Position numbers and translations under genes: made by a program. A stretch of 43,222 nucleotides of DNA from CAZMVY01 sp964617875. Its GTDB lineage: Bacteria > Planctomycetota > Phycisphaerae > UBA1845 > PWPN01. Shown piece after piece: positions 42,404-43,222 of this stretch. The DNA lies in contig CAZUAI010000048.1 in the NCBI GenBank assembly GCA_964617875.1, positions 1-43,222 on the forward strand. The letters run 5' to 3'. The notes under the pieces were generated by a model that was not told where the DNA came from, did no database searches, and saw only the letters and a list, made by a program, of their open reading frames with translations. How positions within the stretch are numbered: position 1 is the first letter of the stretch; the number at the start of each line of letters is the position of its first letter.

Positions 42404-42910
42404 TCAGAGGGCCTGGGCCCGCGCCGCCGTCGGGGTCAGCGTCCACACGAGCGTGGCGCCGCACTTGAAGCTGCCGGCCAGGAAACTGTAGGTGTCCACC
42501 CCGGCATAGTCGCGTCCGCCGACGATGTTCTCGTCGGCATCGAGCCAGTTCTCCGAAATCAGCCGCACCTCGCCCGGGCAGGGGGCAATCTGGAAGCGGC
42601 TGCTCATGCCCGCGGGGCAACTCAGTGTCTTGGCCTGGCCATCCACCGAGATGACCAGCGACGCCGTATAGGTGGTCTGGTTGACGACATCGATCTGGAC
42701 CGTCTGGCCCGCGACCATTGAGGCTACGTCGCTCGTGTTCAGGCCGACCATGTTGGCGAGGGCTTCGAGGCCCGGGATGTTCGCCAGACTTGCCAGGACC
42801 GAGTAGTCGGGCGGGTTCACGCCGATCAGGCCCGTCGATCCGCCACAGCCGAACAGAAACAGGCCGCCCAGACACGCCACGGCAAGCGCCAAACGTACCA
42901 TTTTCGACAT
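42404..42910 (-). CDS. small lipoprotein of unknown function
   Basis: The protein (168 aa) starts MSKMVRLALAVACLGGLFLF and has a lipobox at FLFGC, so it is probably a lipid-anchored envelope protein. The mature part is beta-rich, with ANMVGLNTSDVASMVAGQTV, VDVVNQTTYTASLVISVDGQ, SSRFQIAPCPGEVRLI and FKCGATLVWTLTP. Three further cysteines could form disulfides. No family is recognised. GGTGG lies six bases before the ATG at 42910. A predicted promoter and the second copy of the dispersed repeat lie upstream, as for the exported protein at 15754-17142, so the two may share regulation. Confidence 0.75.
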   Translation of the reverse strand: MSKMVRLALAVACLGGLFLFGCGGSTGLIGVNPPDYSVLASLANIPGLEALANMVGLNTSDVASMVAGQTVQIDVVNQTTYTASLVISVDGQAKTLSCPAGMSSRFQIAPCPGEVRLISENWLDADENIVGGRDYAGVDTYSFLAGSFKCGATLVWTLTPTAARAQAL

Positions 42911-43007
42911 CGAATGCCACCGCCTTTCAGGGTCACTGCAGGGCGTTCCTTCCTGCGGCCACGTCGTGGTTCCGATCGAGGCCCCCCGGGCCCTGTCCAA
43001 CGCATAA

Positions 43008-43036
43008 AGTCTAAACGCCCCACGTGGCCGAAGCAA
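43008..43036 (-). promoter_or_regulatory. candidate promoter of the lipoprotein gene
   Basis: On the minus strand TTGCTT (43036-43031), 17 bp and TAGACT (43013-43008) form a good sigma70-like pair. The leader would be about 90 nt. Confidence 0.5.
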
Positions 43037-43054
43037 GCCGCCGGGTCTGCGGGG

Positions 43055-43173
43055 GTGCATGGCCGTATGTGCGAAAGAGGTCACGAACCTTTGCCGGACG
43101 GGCAGAACACCGTGTCCACGCGAAGTGGGCGGCCCGACGCGTTTCGCCCAGCGCAAGAAAGGTTCCTGACTCG
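43055..43173 (+). repeat. dispersed repeat, copy 2
   Basis: A gapless match to 17247-17365. GAACCTTT (43085-43092) pairs with AAAGGTTC (43158-43165), and CCAC-GCGAA-GTGG forms a hairpin inside. The clear terminal inverted repeat of copy 1 is not seen here. It starts 18 bp upstream of the predicted -35 box of the lipoprotein gene. Confidence 0.75.
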
Positions 43174-43222
43174 AATGGCACTGCCGTGAAGAACCCGCCG
43201 TGCGGGACAGAGACCGAGCGTG

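Noticed and set aside
1..43222. tRNA, rRNA or riboswitch genes
   Set aside because: A visual search for T-loop-like sequence with matching acceptor stems, and for common riboswitch cores, gave nothing convincing. A covariance-model scan would settle it.

Overview
The window is GC-rich DNA that looks like a chromosomal segment from a planctomycete, most likely of the Phycisphaerae type. The signs are paired dockerin-like repeats of the form DxDGDVDLxDF..CFNGPN on secreted proteins, an N-terminal DCNxNGIxD / NHNGIPDEC calcium-binding signature, thrombospondin type 3 repeats, many secreted sulfatase and glycoside-hydrolase-like proteins, and the futalosine menaquinone enzyme MqnE. No tRNA, rRNA, CRISPR array, transposase or phage gene was recognised. 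The taxonomic call is inference.

Layout. 1-3.3 kb: a small Cys-rich peptide coupled to an exported protein that is cut by an in-frame TAA, then a secreted beta-propeller protein on the minus strand. 3.4-5.7 kb: a DeoR-type regulator and a class III aminotransferase behind a good sigma70-like promoter, closed by a 14-bp terminator hairpin. 5.7-9.7 kb: dnaA with DnaA-box-like sites in the gap upstream (a candidate origin), a GNAT acetyltransferase with a lipoprotein gene, and efp. 9.8-13.5 kb: a sulfatase, a GH20 hexosaminidase and an isolated atpC. 13.7-21 kb: a membrane nucleotide-sugar dehydratase, an exported repeat protein, a GxGYxYP-domain protein and a PqaA-like protein. 21.6-24.9 kb: a large secreted protein with four dockerin-like repeats, split by an in-frame TGA. 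25-28.9 kb: two PLP enzymes and a GH99/DUF5010-like protein. 29-34.1 kb: mqnE, an acyltransferase-ACP-AMP ligase fusion, and a LON-domain protein. 34.2-43.2 kb: a DUF4091 / TSP3 / dockerin-like secreted protein, a transglutaminase, a metallophosphoesterase, a GH3-type adenylate-forming enzyme and a lipoprotein.

The genes mix housekeeping functions (replication start, translation, ATP synthase, menaquinone) with an exported polysaccharide- and surface-directed set. No single operon links the exported set. Most units are one to three genes, often divergent or convergent.

The most unusual content is non-coding. A 119-nt element occurs twice (17247-17365 and 43055-43173), gapless, about 78% identical, in the same orientation. 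Each copy lies 18 bp upstream of a predicted promoter of a minus-strand gene for an exported protein. One copy is bounded by perfect 11-bp inverted repeats. Its substitutions fall evenly over codon positions, so it is probably not protein-coding. Other oddities are two exported-protein genes with in-frame stops, a set of apparently leaderless genes with a -10 hexamer 7-9 nt before the start codon, a ten-copy octamer tandem repeat that supplies the last codons and the stop of mqnE, and a three-copy 31-bp tandem repeat upstream of mqnE.
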